Shown here piece by piece: positions 1-6,962 of a DNA stretch of 7,070 nucleotides. Under the pieces are notes generated by a model that had not been told where the DNA came from, searched no databases, and was given only the letters and a program-made list of their open reading frames with translations. Position 1 is the stretch's first letter; each line of letters opens with the position of its first letter. A program made the translations under genes and the position numbers. Source of the DNA: Prevotellaceae bacterium (lineage in GTDB: Bacteria; Bacteroidota; Bacteroidia; Bacteroidales; Bacteroidaceae); NCBI GenBank assembly GCA_003150315.1, contig QAML01000047.1, positions 1-7,070 on the forward strand, given 5' to 3'.

Positions 1-2
1 TT

Positions 3-587
3 GATGCAGCCCTCACAGCATTGAAAAAAGACTTCACAAAAGAACAGCTGAAAGAGACAGTTGCATATCAGGCAATGTCAAGGATCGGGATTCTCTATAA
101 GATTGAGGAGATGCTCCATGACAAAACACCGGAAGAAAAATATGAGGAGCGCCAGAAACAGTCCCGTCCGGTTATGGATGCCATGTTTGAATGGCTGCAT
201 ACGATGGAAGGTTCTGTAGACAGGTCTTCCCTTATTGGTGATGCCATTTTGTATACGCTTAATCAGGAAGTATATCTGAGGCGTTATCTGGAAGATGGTC
301 ATCTCAGTATAGACAATAACAGTGCAGAACGTGCATTGAAAAACTTTGCAGTGGGACGCCGCAACTGGCTGTTTGCCAAAAGTGTACGGGGAGCTGATGC
401 CAGTGCCCTTGTTTACAGCATTATAGAAACGGCACTTCTGAACCATCTGAAACCATACGCATATCTGACCTATATATTGGATGAACTCAGAAAAATGGGA
501 GCTTTTCCTAAAGAGGAAGAATTAAAGAAACTGCTTCCATGGTCAGAGGATCTTCCGGAATACTGCCGGACTAAACTAAAAAAATAA
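3..587 (+). CDS. IS66-family transposase (TnpC type), C-terminal part, 5'-truncated by the window edge
   Basis: This is the C-terminal part of a DDE-type transposase that cuts and joins the ends of its own insertion sequence. The frame is open from base 3 without a start, so the gene begins outside the window; TTG at 21 is only an internal codon. The family signature is clear. The segment IDNNSAERALKNFAVGRRNW (about bases 312-371) matches the conserved IS66 block around the catalytic glutamate. It is followed by WLFAKSVRGA and by SALVYSIIETALLNHLKPYA, the usual end of the DDE domain, and then by the short IS66 C-terminal segment (YLTYILDEL to LPWSEDLPEY). The tail ends with LKK at a TAA stop, a normal length for the family, so the visible part looks intact. 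Catalytic Asp residues upstream cannot be seen. Base composition is visibly less AT-rich than the large downstream gene, as expected for a mobile element. Confidence 0.93.
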   Translation, partial: DAALTALKKDFTKEQLKETVAYQAMSRIGILYKIEEMLHDKTPEEKYEERQKQSRPVMDAMFEWLHTMEGSVDRSSLIGDAILYTLNQEVYLRRYLEDGHLSIDNNSAERALKNFAVGRRNWLFAKSVRGADASALVYSIIETALLNHLKPYAYLTYILDELRKMGAFPKEEELKKLLPWSEDLPEYCRTKLKK

Positions 588-591
588 TACC

Positions 592-646
592 AAGCCATCT
601 GATAGAGAATCTGGAAGACAGCCAGGAACAGTATCAGATGGCTTTT
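592..646 (+). terminator. Perfect 13-bp inverted repeat after the transposase gene, probable terminator
   Basis: The arm AAGCCATCTGATA at 592-604 is exactly complementary to TATCAGATGGCTT at 632-644. A 27-nt loop separates them; it can itself form a small 4-bp CTGG/CCAG stem (611-614 with 622-625). The 3' arm runs into four T residues (643-646). It lies 5 nt after the transposase stop. Transcription termination is the simplest reading, although the U tract is short and the loop is long. It would also shield the downstream gene from transcription entering through the element. A structural role inside the IS end is the alternative. Confidence 0.6.
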
Positions 647-660
647 ATAAAATGTCAATA

Positions 661-681
661 TACGGATGATTACCTACTTAC
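661..681. repeat. Candidate right terminal inverted repeat of the IS66 element
   Basis: The complement of this stretch reads inward as GTAAGTAGGTAATCATCCG, beginning with the GTAA typical of IS66-family ends. It lies about 75 bp beyond the transposase stop, a normal distance for the family. The partner repeat is outside the window, so this is a positional and motif call only. Confidence 0.45.
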
Positions 682-707
682 AATTTTCCTCACCCCTCAC
701 ATTGCAC

Positions 708-735
708 TTGACATCTTTTTGTGATAGGCTATAAC
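708..735 (+). promoter_or_regulatory. Sigma-A-type promoter of the large secreted-protein gene
   Basis: A perfect -35 box TTGACA (708-713) is followed after 16 nt by TATAAC (730-735), five of six matches to the -10 consensus. Transcription would start near 742, giving a leader of about 48 nt before ATG 790. The leader is too short for a sizeable riboswitch and shows no obvious structure. The promoter begins 26 bp beyond the presumed IS66 end, so it belongs to the host flank rather than to the element. Any control sites further upstream would have been displaced by the insertion. Confidence 0.8.
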
Positions 736-770
736 TGTAAAAATACAAAATCGCAAACTATGATTTTACT

Positions 771-776
771 AAGGAG
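771..776 (+). promoter_or_regulatory. Ribosome binding site that decides the start at ATG 790
   Basis: AAGGAG is the only Shine-Dalgarno-like sequence near the 5' end of the gene. It ends 13 nt before ATG 790, longer than the usual 5 to 10 nt. The in-frame alternatives are worse: GTG 721 lies inside the promoter, and ATG 760 has no purine-rich site upstream and lies before this one. Confidence 0.7.
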
Positions 777-789
777 AATCAAAAAATAT

Positions 790-894
790 ATGAAGATCAA
801 GCACAAGAAATTAGTGGCATCAGGTACAGCGGCTGCTCTTGCAGGTGTTTTAGGCATAGGAGCATTATTACAGACCAGTGTCTCTGTACAGGCG
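790..894 (+). other. Sec signal peptide of the giant protein
   Basis: Residues 1-35 show a basic n-region (MKIKHKK), a hydrophobic Ala/Gly/Leu-rich core (residues 8-27, through LAGVLGIGALL) and a polar c-region ending VQA before SSA. Signal peptidase I would cut after Ala35. No lipobox Cys is present, so it is not a lipoprotein signal. The fit of this peptide to ATG 790 supports that start. Confidence 0.88.
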
Positions 895-3800
895 TCTTCA
901 GCTATGATGCCTGGTATAGAACAAATTGTAAGCGATAACTCTGACTCAAAGAATCCATTTAAAATTCTGGAAATCGTGGACAGTACAGAGGATGCGGAGA
1001 TTGGATATTATATATCCGGACAGGAACCGTATATAAAATTATATACATATTCATATGAGCAAGACGGAGAACAGAAAGCAATCCATTTTTCAAGTCTTCA
1101 GGATGGTTTGGAGAAACTTCCGAATGAAACACTCCGCAGAGAGTTTGCAACAAATGTAAAATTAGATGAAAATGGTCAGATTGATGCAAGCAAAAGTACT
1201 GGTATTAAGGACATTCGCAGCTTATGCGGAGATTCTGTGGGGGTCTATCCGCTAAATTATACAAACTATAATGAAAAATATTTCCTTGACAGCAGTGATA
1301 ATAAAGATGAATGGACAAAAGTGGATTTCACAGACATAAAAACTGGAAAGACGCGAACTGATACTGTTTCCATAAATGGAAATTATCGGGAAAATTCAAC
1401 AGGAACCGGAGATTATACGAAAGAAGAACAGAAATATTATCCGATTCGAAAGAATGTTGATGCTGATTCCAGTCGTCCTAATAAATATAGAGAAAATATA
1501 GAGTCTTTTGATGCTTCAGCAGATGGTGCACAGTCACCGTATTATCTGGAATTTGAGGAAGTTGGAAATGACTTTGTTAATTTTGCAATAACTGAAAACA
1601 AGAAACAGAATACAATTGGAGCAGAGTATGATGCCAAGAAAGGTAAATTTGGCTATTATGAAAATGTGTATGCAGATTTAACAGAAGAAATGACAGACAA
1701 TATAAGTGCTGGAACTTATACATTTCCAGGTTCAAATCCAGCTAAACCGGATAATTTTGTTAATGACAGTGTGCCACTCTGGACAAATACATCTACACAG
1801 GCAGATGCTTTTAATTCCGGTGATGAAGATGAATTTACAACTGTGAATGGACAGACATCAGATACGGCAGATGCTGCAGATACAGCTTCAGATTTTGACA
1901 GCAGTCAGGATAATGCTTTCAGTGATGGAGATTTTTCTTCCGGAGATGATGGAATAAGCGATACATCGGATTCTACATCTGCTGATCCGGCTGTTTCTCA
2001 AAATCAGTCAGCACAGACAACAGATACTCCGGTTTTGGATGCAGAGAACAGCAATTCTGATGGAACAGAAGGTGAAAATACTTCTGCACAGGAAATGTTG
2101 GGAAAAATTTTAAATCCTAAAGTACAGAACACACAGTCTGATCCTCTTATTTATCTTGGAGAGAATATAGATAAATATCCGTATTATAAATATACACTGG
2201 TTGGTGATTTAAAGTATGTAAAAGATACAGCCGAAAATAATCAGAAAGAAGATAAACAGAAACAGGATAATAAAGAAAATATTACCAGAAAAGATGGAGA
2301 TATTACTCTGGAAGATGGACAGTATTGGTATTGGAAAGCGAATGCTAAAAAGGGAGATTTTGATAAACTGCCTCTTTCTATTGTAACAGGACTTCAGCCT
2401 GTAGCGTTCAGCAATGTGCAGGAGATTGATACTACAAAGATTACATATAACTACTATTACAGAGTGAAGGCAGTATACTTCTGCTGTATTTCAGCAGGCC
2501 CAGGTGAGAAATCAGATGATTTTCAGTATTTTGGATGGTATTATCCGAACTATCCGGTGAATGAAGATGTGTATCTTCCTATAAAAGATAAAGAAATACC
2601 AACATATTATATTTCAGATGCTGAATACAAATTAAACCCGGGAAAGGGTGAATATGATTTCATCCCAGGCGGTGATCAAGAACAGCAGGTACAGGTGAAT
2701 CATATGTACTACCAGGGTGGTTATACAAATCATGACTGGTTTAAACGTCATGTATTTCACCTGTCACCGAAAGACAGTGATGAGATGGTCAGAAATCAGT
2801 TTGAAAATTTTAACATAGAAGTCGATACGATCTCAACGGAAGATTTTAATAAGAAATATGGAAAAGCAACAGCTACAACTTCGACAGTTGCTCCTATGGT
2901 CAGTGAAGCTGGCGTAGAACTGGTATCTATTGAAAATGAAATTAATGATAATACAGCATCAGAATTTGAGGATGGTTCAGAGAGTGAGACTGATAGTGGC
3001 GAAGAACAGCCTGCCGTGACATCATCAGATGTAGCATCGTCAGCAGATTTTTCTGATGGTGAAAACGGAGATACAAACACATTTTCTGCCGGAAATGGTG
3101 CAACAATATCTGACAGTGAATTGTCTCAGTATGGACTGGTTTATGTAAATGGACAGGTCAATGAGTTAGGAATTCAGGCAATGTATGACAATTCTGTTCC
3201 ATTTGTTATTAATATGGCTAAAGCGGTACAGGGAACAATATTGTCACAGGCGGTCAGTGATTATACAAAACCGGAAGATAAAGATGGACATTATGTAAAT
3301 AAGTTCATATATTTTTTTAAAAATACATTTGCGACTGATGATTCATCCAACCTGGTAAATCTGAACTTTAACAGTAATTTTAATCCGGATGCAGGAGATA
3401 ACTTTTCTGACGATAATAATGCAGTAGAAGGATTTGAAGAAATTCTGGAATATATTGAGAGTGAGAATCAGTACCGTGATTTAAGCCGTTCAGATACGGC
3501 GACAGCTGCGGTAGAAAATACAGACGAAGAAAAAATAAGTGATGGCACAGAGAAATTCTCTTCCGGAACAATAGATTCACTGAAAAAAAACCTCAGTCAG
3601 GCCAGAGCCATTGAATATATCATTAATTATAAATACAGGAGAAATACGAATCAGAAGCAGGATATTAAAGTTCTGGAGATCATGCCGGATGAGAACTGTA
3701 GCCAGATCGATGAGGAAACAGTTACTAAATGGTTATCTGATAAAGATGCAACTAAAAAAGAAAAACAATATGCAGAAAATAAATCAGCAAGTGCTAACTG

Positions 3801-6800
3801 TTGGCATGGGCAAGGCGGTGAATGGTATGCAGATCCACCTTCTAATGCTATAGACAATAATCCTGCGACAATGTGGCATACTTTATGGAGAAGTGATTCC
3901 GGATACGAAAATTGTAAAAATCATGAACATTATCTGGAGATAACTCTAAATAACCCATCAACGATAAATGGATTTGAATACATAGGAAGAAATAATGCTA
4001 CAGCAGGTGTCCTGACAAAGTACAGGGCAGAGTTTTACAGCGCAGATGATCAGCTGATTGGAAGTACCGGAAATAAAACACGTTCAACAGGTATTACGGA
4101 AAGTAACTACCAGACAATTGGAAAAGTAACTTTATCTTTCGGGCAGACATTTACAAATGTAAGTAAAATAAGAATTTATTTTTCTGAAACACTGGATCCG
4201 GATGGAGGTTTTGCGTCCTGCGTGCAGATTAATTTCTTTTATGCTCCGTATACGATTTATCCGGAGGTCACTCACATGACTGCTTCTGAATTTGCCGGTC
4301 ATATTGATGATATTGGCTCAGAATATGATATGATATATATAGGAGATAAGAAAACAGATGCAGATCATTCACTGATCACAGGCAATGGGAATCTTAGATA
4401 TGCCCATGTTGGGGCTGCAGTTGGAATCAATAATGCTTCTACTGATAATAACCGGTCTAATCTTCTTAAACTTCTTGGACAGCTTGATACAGATTATTTA
4501 AATAATGACAGAACCAGATTTGCACCATATTCAACATATAATGAAAACGGATCCGGATATTTTCGTGGTTCAGGTAATGATATGACGAAACAACAGTATA
4601 ATATGCTGATGGAATTTGTTAAAAGCGGTTATCCGGTTATATTGGCAGATGGGCTTGTTTCAGGAGAAAAAGTAAATTCGAAGGAAGTGGATTCATCTTC
4701 TTATTATAGCCAGTTTATCTCAGACGCATTGGGATATGACAATGTATATACAAGAAAAGGTGTAGACAGTGAGAGTAGGAAAGAGATTTCTTTCTTTTCA
4801 AATCTGGCAAAGCCGGTAATTGATTTTGTGGCAGATGGTAAACCGGCAGAACCAAAACGTTTGAATGAAGATGTTGATGATGTAACCGAGAATTATTATA
4901 TTAAAGATAAACTGGAATATACATTTACTGTAAAAAATGATTCAGATGCATCACCGGCAACTACATCATATGACTGTAATCTTTATATTGATCTGAATTT
5001 TGATGGGAATTTTTCCAAGAAAGAGAATCAGAGTAATTATATTGAAATTAAAGATTCTGAGGGCAATGTTTTATCACGGAACAGCAATTCTCAATATGAG
5101 TTGAAAATTGGAAAAACATATACACTTACACGTAAAATCCCGTCAGATTATTTTAAGATCATTGCCTGGAAACTTGAGCTGACCAGTAACAGAAATAAAT
5201 ATATTCATACTTCTGAAACCGGATATGCAAAGCAGAAAGGTGATCCTCAAAATCGACAAACTATTAATGTAGTGCAGCTTGTACCTGACAGATGCACCTG
5301 GACACTGAAAGACAGCAGTAATTTCTGGACAGATATGAATAGGGTGGAAGATTTTCAGCTTAATCTGAAGACTGTCTATGTAAATGATATTAATGATGGA
5401 AATTATAATAAGTATGGAAATTATAATAGCCTGGCCGATATATTGGAAGATCAGCAGATGCTGATCATTGGATTTGCGGATGTGTATAAAGATATTAATA
5501 TGACGGATACAAAGGCAATCCTGAATTTTATCCGTTCTGGTAGAAGTGTTATTTTTTCTCATGATACAACATCTTACGTGAACTATGATTATAATAAAAT
5601 GAATACAAGTATACCTAAGGATAGTTATAATAATCTGTCGGATGCTTATATAGTTCCTTATGATAATTTTCTTCATAGTACAGCTTCTAATGTAACATGG
5701 GGGTTGTCATTAAACACGATTCTTCGTTCTGTTACCGGTATGGACAGATATGGAATTACATCTGATGAGGAGATTGGAGGAAAAGAAATTGGCACGCTTT
5801 TGAAGCAGGGGAATGTGTTGCATGATGGAGATTCTGTAAGTTTTAAGGAGTTAATGGAACTTGCAGGGGATGTTGCATATCAGCAGAATGATAAAACCAG
5901 CAGTTATGCGCAAACGCAGGGATACTCCAATGCTCTTCTGAATAATGCATTGTCTACTTATTCCACAAAGGCAACAAAGGTTAATGATGGGGCTATTACA
6001 CAGTATCCATATAAGATTGGAGATACGATTTCGATAGCTACGACCCATGGACAATATTACCAGCTTGCATTGGAACAGGATCGGGATATCAATAAAAGAA
6101 GTGACGGATGTAATGATGTGGTGGTATGGTATTGCCTTCCAAATGGAGCATATGGAAGTTCTACTAATGATGCACGTAATGATTATTATTTCTATAGTAA
6201 GGGTAATGTTATTTATACAGGCGCCGGACATAGTAATATCGATAAGGTAGATGAAATACAGTTGTTTATCAATGCGATAGTTGCTGCTGCAAATGTTACG
6301 GCAGTTAAACCGGAAGTATCTTTTATTAAAAGTCTTAATCCGGCAGCTGAGAAGGAAACTACCCAATATTACACAACTGATCAGCCAATATGGAGCGAAG
6401 AAACAAATACACTTGAGCAGGATATGGAGTTATACTTCAACGTAAAAGATTATAATATGGTCAGTGCTGATCTGAATCAGGAAGACCTGGATAAGCAGGA
6501 GATGACGGTACAGCTTTATATAGAATCTGCAGATGGAAGTGAATTGACGGAAACTGATCTGCCATCCGTAATGTCAGGAAAGAAACTCAAAGACATAACA
6601 GCTACAGTTGCACAGCTGAAAGAGTATAACACTGCAGAGACGAAAACAGTTAATGTTGCAAATGATAATAAATTCCATCTGAAGCAGAATAATGCGTATG
6701 GTTTTGAAATCAGCAACATTGAAGATTATCTAAGAGATAAATACAATGTTGGTTCTTACAAGAACAAAAAAGTATATGTATTGGTGAGAAGCAAAGTTTA

Positions 6801-6879
6801 TCTCTATGGCAGAGAGGTATCGACAAGTTCAGCAGCAGTACTTGATCTCAGACAGCGCCAGCTTTTTGAACTGGATTAA
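790..6879 (+). CDS. Giant secreted multi-domain protein with three degenerate amidotransferase-like modules and a discoidin domain (DUF5057-like)
   Basis: This 2029-residue protein should be exported by Sec and act outside the cell; its function is unknown. Residue numbers count from ATG 790. A signal peptide occupies 1-35. Three modules then recur, with entry strands at 58 (KILEIVD), 959 (IKVLEIMPD) and 1492 (INVVQLVPD). Each has a second strand (YGLVYVNG 781, YDMIYIGD 1179, LIIGFAD 1558) and a third (VPFVIN 803, SGYPVILAD 1279, SGRSVIFSHD 1583). The last module ends with GNVIYTGAGH (1805), as in ThuA-like folds. No nucleophilic Cys is seen in these strands, so they look non-enzymatic. The conserved-looking block AIEYIINYKYR precedes module 2. 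A discoidin domain spans about 998-1152 and an EF-hand loop 1401-1412; acidic linkers lie at 332-434, 692-777 and 899-931. The C-terminal 190 residues are beta-rich. No LPXTG motif or C-terminal membrane anchor is visible. Similarity to proteins annotated DUF5057 in Lachnospiraceae is from memory. The gene is monocistronic, with its own promoter and terminator. Confidence 0.85.
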   Translation: MKIKHKKLVASGTAAALAGVLGIGALLQTSVSVQASSAMMPGIEQIVSDNSDSKNPFKILEIVDSTEDAEIGYYISGQEPYIKLYTYSYEQDGEQKAIHFSSLQDGLEKLPNETLRREFATNVKLDENGQIDASKSTGIKDIRSLCGDSVGVYPLNYTNYNEKYFLDSSDNKDEWTKVDFTDIKTGKTRTDTVSINGNYRENSTGTGDYTKEEQKYYPIRKNVDADSSRPNKYRENIESFDASADGAQSPYYLEFEEVGNDFVNFAITENKKQNTIGAEYDAKKGKFGYYENVYADLTEEMTDNISAGTYTFPGSNPAKPDNFVNDSVPLWTNTSTQADAFNSGDEDEFTTVNGQTSDTADAADTASDFDSSQDNAFSDGDFSSGDDGISDTSDSTSADPAVSQNQSAQTTDTPVLDAENSNSDGTEGENTSAQEMLGKILNPKVQNTQSDPLIYLGENIDKYPYYKYTLVGDLKYVKDTAENNQKEDKQKQDNKENITRKDGDITLEDGQYWYWKANAKKGDFDKLPLSIVTGLQPVAFSNVQEIDTTKITYNYYYRVKAVYFCCISAGPGEKSDDFQYFGWYYPNYPVNEDVYLPIKDKEIPTYYISDAEYKLNPGKGEYDFIPGGDQEQQVQVNHMYYQGGYTNHDWFKRHVFHLSPKDSDEMVRNQFENFNIEVDTISTEDFNKKYGKATATTSTVAPMVSEAGVELVSIENEINDNTASEFEDGSESETDSGEEQPAVTSSDVASSADFSDGENGDTNTFSAGNGATISDSELSQYGLVYVNGQVNELGIQAMYDNSVPFVINMAKAVQGTILSQAVSDYTKPEDKDGHYVNKFIYFFKNTFATDDSSNLVNLNFNSNFNPDAGDNFSDDNNAVEGFEEILEYIESENQYRDLSRSDTATAAVENTDEEKISDGTEKFSSGTIDSLKKNLSQARAIEYIINYKYRRNTNQKQDIKVLEIMPDENCSQIDEETVTKWLSDKDATKKEKQYAENKSASANCWHGQGGEWYADPPSNAIDNNPATMWHTLWRSDSGYENCKNHEHYLEITLNNPSTINGFEYIGRNNATAGVLTKYRAEFYSADDQLIGSTGNKTRSTGITESNYQTIGKVTLSFGQTFTNVSKIRIYFSETLDPDGGFASCVQINFFYAPYTIYPEVTHMTASEFAGHIDDIGSEYDMIYIGDKKTDADHSLITGNGNLRYAHVGAAVGINNASTDNNRSNLLKLLGQLDTDYLNNDRTRFAPYSTYNENGSGYFRGSGNDMTKQQYNMLMEFVKSGYPVILADGLVSGEKVNSKEVDSSSYYSQFISDALGYDNVYTRKGVDSESRKEISFFSNLAKPVIDFVADGKPAEPKRLNEDVDDVTENYYIKDKLEYTFTVKNDSDASPATTSYDCNLYIDLNFDGNFSKKENQSNYIEIKDSEGNVLSRNSNSQYELKIGKTYTLTRKIPSDYFKIIAWKLELTSNRNKYIHTSETGYAKQKGDPQNRQTINVVQLVPDRCTWTLKDSSNFWTDMNRVEDFQLNLKTVYVNDINDGNYNKYGNYNSLADILEDQQMLIIGFADVYKDINMTDTKAILNFIRSGRSVIFSHDTTSYVNYDYNKMNTSIPKDSYNNLSDAYIVPYDNFLHSTASNVTWGLSLNTILRSVTGMDRYGITSDEEIGGKEIGTLLKQGNVLHDGDSVSFKELMELAGDVAYQQNDKTSSYAQTQGYSNALLNNALSTYSTKATKVNDGAITQYPYKIGDTISIATTHGQYYQLALEQDRDINKRSDGCNDVVVWYCLPNGAYGSSTNDARNDYYFYSKGNVIYTGAGHSNIDKVDEIQLFINAIVAAANVTAVKPEVSFIKSLNPAAEKETTQYYTTDQPIWSEETNTLEQDMELYFNVKDYNMVSADLNQEDLDKQEMTVQLYIESADGSELTETDLPSVMSGKKLKDITATVAQLKEYNTAETKTVNVANDNKFHLKQNNAYGFEISNIEDYLRDKYNVGSYKNKKVYVLVRSKVYLYGREVSTSSAAVLDLRQRQLFELD
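1783..2091 (+). other. Acidic Ser/Asp/Thr-rich linker 1 of the giant protein
   Basis: Residues 332-434 are almost entirely Asp, Ser, Thr, Ala, Gly, Glu, Gln and Asn, with a few Phe. They contain FSDG (377) and FSSG (382). The segment should be disordered and strongly negative. It separates the N-terminal region of module 1 from a Tyr/Trp-rich region (about 450-657) that includes YTNHDWFKRHVF at 645. Confidence 0.8.
2863..3120 (+). other. Acidic linker 2, inserted within module 1
   Basis: Residues 692-777 are rich in Glu, Asp, Ser and Thr and contain FSDG (754) and FSAG (765). They lie between IEVDTISTEDF (676) and YGLVYVNG (781). In module 2 the matching strands (PEVTHMTASEF and YDMIYIGD) are separated by only about ten residues, so this linker seems to be an insertion in the fold. 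Confidence 0.72.
3484..3582 (+). other. Short acidic linker 3 before module 2
   Basis: Residues 899-931 carry the same Ser/Asp/Thr/Glu composition and one FSSG (923). The stretch leads into the helical segment AIEYIINYKYR and the module 2 entry strand. Confidence 0.6.
3781..4246 (+). other. Discoidin / F5/8 type C (CBM32-like) domain inside the giant protein
   Basis: Residues about 998-1152 match the F5/8 type C fold. SNAIDNNPATMWHT (1018-1031) is the conserved loop with the Asp and Trp; YLEITLNNPSTINGFEYIGR (1048-1067) is the hallmark beta-strand pair ending in Arg; SKIRIYF and CVQINFF form the closing strands. Such domains commonly bind sugars or other surface ligands. Three Cys (1004, 1042, 1144) lie in the domain; pairing is unknown. 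It sits between the first two strands of module 2, so it is nested rather than appended. Confidence 0.82.
4990..5025 (+). other. EF-hand-type calcium-binding loop
   Basis: Residues 1401-1412 read DLNFDGNFSKKE. Asp1, Asn3, Asp5, Gly6, Asn7, Ser9 and Glu12 fit all the calcium-ligand positions of a canonical 12-residue loop. Position 8 is the usual hydrophobic residue (Phe). The loop lies in a beta-rich stretch after module 2, not in an obvious helix pair, as in many extracellular Ca-binding domains. Confidence 0.65.
5396..5431 (+). repeat. 18-bp in-frame tandem duplication
   Basis: ATGGAAATTATAATA occurs at 5396-5410 and again at 5414-5428, one 18-bp unit apart; the units match at their first 15 positions. 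In the protein it gives DGNYNK then YGNYNS (residues 1536-1547), an Asn/Tyr-rich turn in module 3. The period is a multiple of three, so copy-number changes would keep the frame. Confidence 0.75.
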
Positions 6880-6908
6880 TATACCGTTAAAAATTATAAA
6901 CTTTACGC

Positions 6909-6962
6909 TAAAATGGTTTCATGGTATCATAAAAATAATGATGCTGTGGAACCATTTTATAT
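6909..6962 (+). terminator. Rho-independent terminator of the large gene
   Basis: Arms 6909-6930 and 6938-6959 pair without a gap over 22 bp around a 7-nt A-rich loop (AAAAATA). The 3' arm ends in TTTTA and continues TAT. Four of the pairs are G-U in the plus-strand RNA; in the minus-strand RNA the same positions become A-C mismatches. The structure is therefore built to work in the direction of the large gene. It begins 30 nt after that gene's stop. Confidence 0.88.

Larger units (their letters stand above)
1..681 (+). mobile_element. Right-hand part of an IS66-family insertion sequence
   Basis: This segment holds the 3' end of an IS66-type transposase gene, then about 95 bp of non-coding sequence. 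The right boundary is set at 681, where the sequence reads CTTAC. Read inward from that end, the other strand begins GTAAG, and IS66-family ends typically begin with GTAA. The left part of the element, including the small accessory orfs and the left terminal repeat usual for this family, lies outside the window, so the repeat cannot be matched to its partner. The transposase part is certain in type; the exact right border is an inference. IS66 elements usually make 8-bp target duplications, so 682-689 (AATTTTCC) would be the right-hand copy if the border is right. Confidence 0.75.

Noticed and set aside
78..446. Minus-strand reading frame across the transposase
   Set aside because: The plus strand here carries unmistakable IS66 motifs; the complement shows no family features.
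721..789. GTG-initiated N-terminal extension of the large gene
   Set aside because: The GTG lies within the promoter spacer, has no ribosome binding site, and would put 23 residues in front of a complete signal peptide.
3611..3853. Plus-strand 80-codon frame nested in the large gene
   Set aside because: It overlaps the module 2 entry strand and the start of the discoidin domain in another frame; its composition is arbitrary and Met/Lys/Arg-rich.
5143..5676. Minus-strand 177-codon reading frame, very rich in Ile
   Set aside because: It lies opposite the Asn/Asp/Tyr-rich part of the large gene. The Ile runs are what the complement of AAT/GAT/TAT codons produces, and no domain is recognisable.
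1558..6240. Active glutamine amidotransferase or peptidase
   Set aside because: The strand motifs resemble that fold, but no nucleophile elbow Cys or Ser with a paired His/Glu is visible at the expected places, so no enzyme activity is claimed.
5851..6366. Minus-strand 171-codon reading frame
   Set aside because: It has the same Ile/Ser/Cys-rich shadow composition opposite module 3 of the large gene, with no recognisable domain.
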